This document shows, piece after piece, positions 4,795 to 7,094 of a stretch of DNA of 7,094 nt (positions are counted from its first letter, which is position 1; every line of letters starts with the position of its first letter). The stretch covers positions 1-7,094 of the forward strand of contig PULL01000053.1 in NCBI GenBank assembly GCA_003550945.1, in the 5' to 3' direction. This DNA is from Thioalkalivibrio sp. (GTDB lineage Bacteria > Pseudomonadota > Gammaproteobacteria > Ectothiorhodospirales > Ectothiorhodospiraceae). The notes under the pieces were generated by a model that was not told where the DNA came from, did not search any database, and worked only from the letters and a program-made list of their open reading frames with translations. The position numbers and the translations under genes were made by a program.

Positions 4795-6027
4795 ATGGCG
4801 GATTCCGATTCGACTGCAGACCAGTGGCTCGAGATGCAGCGGCGCTACTGGGATGCCTGGATGGACATGACGCGACGCGGCCTTGAGGTGGCCACGCCCA
4901 AAGAGGGAGCACCGGAGAACCCCTGGGCGAACGCGATGGAGCAGTGGTTCAAGGCGGTTGCGCCCGCAACGCCGCAGCCGGCAACCGACCTCCTCGAACA
5001 GATGGTCAACGTTGGCAAGAGCTATTTCTCGATGGCCGAGGGATTGTACAAGGCAGGGCCGGCCAGCGACTTGCCCGAGATGGTCGAGAACTGGACGCGC
5101 ATGATGGGTGAAGCTTTCACCACGGGCTCGGCCAACCTGAACCCGTTCGCTCAACTCGCGACGAAGGGTGGTCGCGATGGCATGGCGTTCTGGGACCTGC
5201 CGTTCGATACGTTGACGCGCACGCTCTCCGGAAGCATGCCGTTCCCCGGCGACTTCATGAAGGCCTTCGAGACGGGGAAGGCGACCGACGTGCGCAGCCA
5301 GCTGGAGGGGTTCCTGTCGGCACCCGCGATCGGCTATGCACGGGAGTCGCAGGAACAGCACCAGCAACTCGGCCGCTTGCTGCTCGAATACGAAAAGGCG
5401 ATGGGCGAGTACCAGGCCGGTTTCGCGAATCTTGGCACGCGTTCACTGGACGCCTTCCAGAAGCGGATGCAGGAGGCGACCAAGGATGGCAAGACGGTCA
5501 ACTCGGTGCGCGAGGTCTTCAACATCTGGGTCGACGCCTGCGAGGAGGCTTACGCCGAGTACGCGATGTCCGACGACTACGCGCAGCGCTACGGCCGGAT
5601 GGTGAACAAGCTGATGGCCGTGAAACGGCAGTCCGCGCTTCTGGTCGATGAATGGCTGGAGGCGATGAACATTCCGACCGCTTCCGAGATCGCGACATTG
5701 CAGCGCCGCCTGCATGATACGCGCGCCGCTTACCAGAAACTGCGCTGCCAGGTCGAAGTGATGCAGGGCGAGCTGGAGGAGAACAAAGGTGCCAACGGCG
5801 ACCTGGAGCGTCTGCACTCCGATATCGCCGAGCTGCGTGCCGGGCTGGAAGCCCTGCGTTCAGCGCCGGGTGCCGCCGCGCCCAAGACTCAGGCCGCTGC
5901 CGCCGAGGCGGAGGCGCCTGCCGAGAAGCCCAAACGCACCACGACGCGGCGCACTCGCACCACGACGACTGACAAGAAGCCTGCCGCCACCCGCAAGACC
6001 GGCACCACCCGGAGGAAGACCCAGTGA
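4795..6027 (+). CDS. phaE: Class III PHA synthase subunit PhaE
   Basis: PhaE is the non-catalytic partner that complexes with PhaC and is needed for efficient polymerisation on the granule. The 410-residue protein is mostly helical. It has the Trp-rich opening QWLEMQRRYWDAW, a central region with VNSVREVFNIWVDACEEAY, and the family signature IPTASEIATLQRRLHD at about 293-308. A probable coiled coil follows at about 298-355. The last 33 residues are unusual: 13 Lys/Arg and 13 Thr with one Asp, preceded by an Ala/Glu/Pro hinge. A. vinosum PhaE is about 357 residues, so this tail accounts for most of the extra length. AGGAG (4784-4788) lies 6 nt before the chosen ATG. ATG 4792 is possible but only 3 nt away, and the open frame back to 4666 lacks support. 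The stop overlaps the phaC start. Confidence 0.95.
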   Translation: MADSDSTADQWLEMQRRYWDAWMDMTRRGLEVATPKEGAPENPWANAMEQWFKAVAPATPQPATDLLEQMVNVGKSYFSMAEGLYKAGPASDLPEMVENWTRMMGEAFTTGSANLNPFAQLATKGGRDGMAFWDLPFDTLTRTLSGSMPFPGDFMKAFETGKATDVRSQLEGFLSAPAIGYARESQEQHQQLGRLLLEYEKAMGEYQAGFANLGTRSLDAFQKRMQEATKDGKTVNSVREVFNIWVDACEEAYAEYAMSDDYAQRYGRMVNKLMAVKRQSALLVDEWLEAMNIPTASEIATLQRRLHDTRAAYQKLRCQVEVMQGELEENKGANGDLERLHSDIAELRAGLEALRSAPGAAAPKTQAAAAEAEAPAEKPKRTTTRRTRTTTTDKKPAATRKTGTTRRKTQ

Positions 6028-7094
6028 TGACCCCGATTCAGATCCGCCCCGACGAGGCCCTCGACGAACTCAGCAGCTTCCAGCGCAAGCTGACCCATGG
6101 CGTGCAGAACCTGATGGAGATCGGTGAAATCACCACCGGCGTAACGCCCAAGGAGGCGATCTACGAAGAGGACAAGATGGTTCTCTATCGTTTCCAGGCG
6201 CCGGCGAACGTGGTGCAGAACCGTGTTCCGGTGCTGATCGTGTACGCGCTGGTGAATCGCCCGTACATGGCCGACCTGCAGGACAACCGCTCGACGGTCA
6301 AGGGGTTGCTGGAGGCCGGCATGGATGTCTACCTGGTCGACTGGGGCTACCCCGGCCGCGCAGACCGCTACCTGACGCTGGACGACTACATCAACGGGTA
6401 TCTCGACCGTTGCGTCGATGTGATCCGCAAGCGGCACCGGGTCGATGCGATCAACCTGCTCGGAATCTGCCAGGGTGGGACCTTCAGCCTGTGCTATTCG
6501 GCGATGCACCCGGACAAGGTCGCGAATCTGGTCACGATGGTCACGCCGGTCGACTTCCAGACTCCGGACAACATGCTGTCCAACTGGGTGCGGCACGTGG
6601 ACATCGACTTGATCGTCGACACCCTCGGCAACATCCCGGGCGAGATGTTGAACTGGACCTTCCTGAACCTGAAGCCCTACCGCCTGATGGGGCAGAAGTA
6701 TCTCGACATGGTCGATCTGCTGGACAACCAGGACCAGGTCGCGAACTTCCTGCGCATGGAGAAGTGGATTTTCGACAGCCCCGACCAGGCCGGCGAGGCC
6801 TACCGGCAGTTCCTGAAGGACTTCTACCAGCAGAACAAGCTGGTGAATGGCGGGTTGCGGATCGGTCCGCACGAGGTGGACCTGAACAAGGTGAAGATGC
6901 CGGTGTTGAACATCTTCGCGCAACAGGATCATCTGGTGCCGCCGGATTCCTCGCGGGCACTGAAGAAAGTCGTTGGAACGAAGGATTACACCGAGATCTC
7001 CTTCAAGGGCGGGCACATCGGCATCTACGTCAGCGGCCGCGCGCAGAAGGAGGTTCCGCCCGCGATCGGCAAGTGGATCGACGAGCGCACCTGA
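6027..7094 (+). CDS. phaC: Class III poly(3-hydroxyalkanoate) synthase catalytic subunit PhaC
   Basis: PhaC polymerises (R)-3-hydroxybutyryl-CoA into PHA on the granule surface, releasing CoA. It is an alpha/beta-hydrolase-fold enzyme of 355 residues, the class III size. The predicted triad is Cys148 in the lipase-like box GICQGG, Asp301 in QQDHLVPPD, and His330 in GGHIGIYVSG, one less than the A. vinosum numbering (149, 302, 331) as I remember it. Other conserved stretches are YALVNRPYM, VDWGYP, DDYING, TPVDFQTPDN, NWTFLNLKP and FLRMEKWIFDSPDQAGE. The ATG shares one base with the phaE stop (TGATG). An in-frame GTG at 6024 has GGAGG 8 nt upstream and would add one residue. Either start implies translational coupling, suiting a fixed PhaE:PhaC ratio. 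The coding sequence is complete, and its stop is the last codon of the window. Confidence 0.98.
   Translation: MTPIQIRPDEALDELSSFQRKLTHGVQNLMEIGEITTGVTPKEAIYEEDKMVLYRFQAPANVVQNRVPVLIVYALVNRPYMADLQDNRSTVKGLLEAGMDVYLVDWGYPGRADRYLTLDDYINGYLDRCVDVIRKRHRVDAINLLGICQGGTFSLCYSAMHPDKVANLVTMVTPVDFQTPDNMLSNWVRHVDIDLIVDTLGNIPGEMLNWTFLNLKPYRLMGQKYLDMVDLLDNQDQVANFLRMEKWIFDSPDQAGEAYRQFLKDFYQQNKLVNGGLRIGPHEVDLNKVKMPVLNIFAQQDHLVPPDSSRALKKVVGTKDYTEISFKGGHIGIYVSGRAQKEVPPAIGKWIDERT

Noticed and set aside
5889..7016. Minus-strand open frame of 375 codons opposite phaC and the phaE tail
   Set aside because: Its Val/His/Gln-rich translation is typical of a reverse-complement shadow. phaC is unambiguous on the other strand.
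1..7094. tRNA, rRNA, CRISPR array, insertion sequence or defence system
   Set aside because: No cloverleaf, spacer-repeat array, transposase or terminal repeats were seen. The window is filled by pha genes and mltF.

Overview
The window is a GC-rich (by eye), tightly packed bacterial chromosome segment. It carries a complete class III polyhydroxyalkanoate (PHA) biosynthesis cluster plus part of a cell-wall gene. The class III (two-subunit PhaC/PhaE) synthase, the close match of PhaC to the Allochromatium vinosum enzyme as I remember it, and the neighbouring MltF-type lytic transglycosylase point to a gammaproteobacterium of the purple or colourless sulfur bacteria (Chromatiales/Ectothiorhodospiraceae-like). 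That assignment is an inference, not a database result.

Layout from left to right. Positions 1-1083 (minus) hold the N-terminal 361 codons of mltF, which runs off the window. Next on the minus strand come phaB (acetoacetyl-CoA reductase, 1176-1919), a strong intrinsic terminator (1953-1976), a phasin gene (2003-2392), a 216-bp promoter/operator region, phaR (PHA-responsive repressor, 2609-3088), a 258-bp gap with REP-like palindromes, and phaA (beta-ketothiolase, 3347-4534). A 260-bp divergent promoter region follows. Then, on the plus strand, phaE (4795-6027) and phaC (6027-7094) are translationally coupled, and phaC ends exactly at the window edge.

How the genes work together: PhaA condenses two acetyl-CoA to acetoacetyl-CoA, PhaB reduces this to (R)-3-hydroxybutyryl-CoA, and the PhaC-PhaE complex polymerises it. 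The phasin coats the growing granule. PhaR is expected to repress the granule genes until nascent PHA titrates it away. The sequence supports this circuit directly. The motif TGCA-N-TGCA occurs twice in tandem over the -10 region of the phasin promoter and once in the phaE promoter region, and I found no other copy in the window.

This is a recognisable pathway rather than a new system. The points most worth a second look are the PhaR-type operators, the Thr/Arg/Lys-rich histone-like tail of PhaE, the perfect 15-bp palindrome between phaA and phaR, and the large hairpin immediately upstream of mltF.
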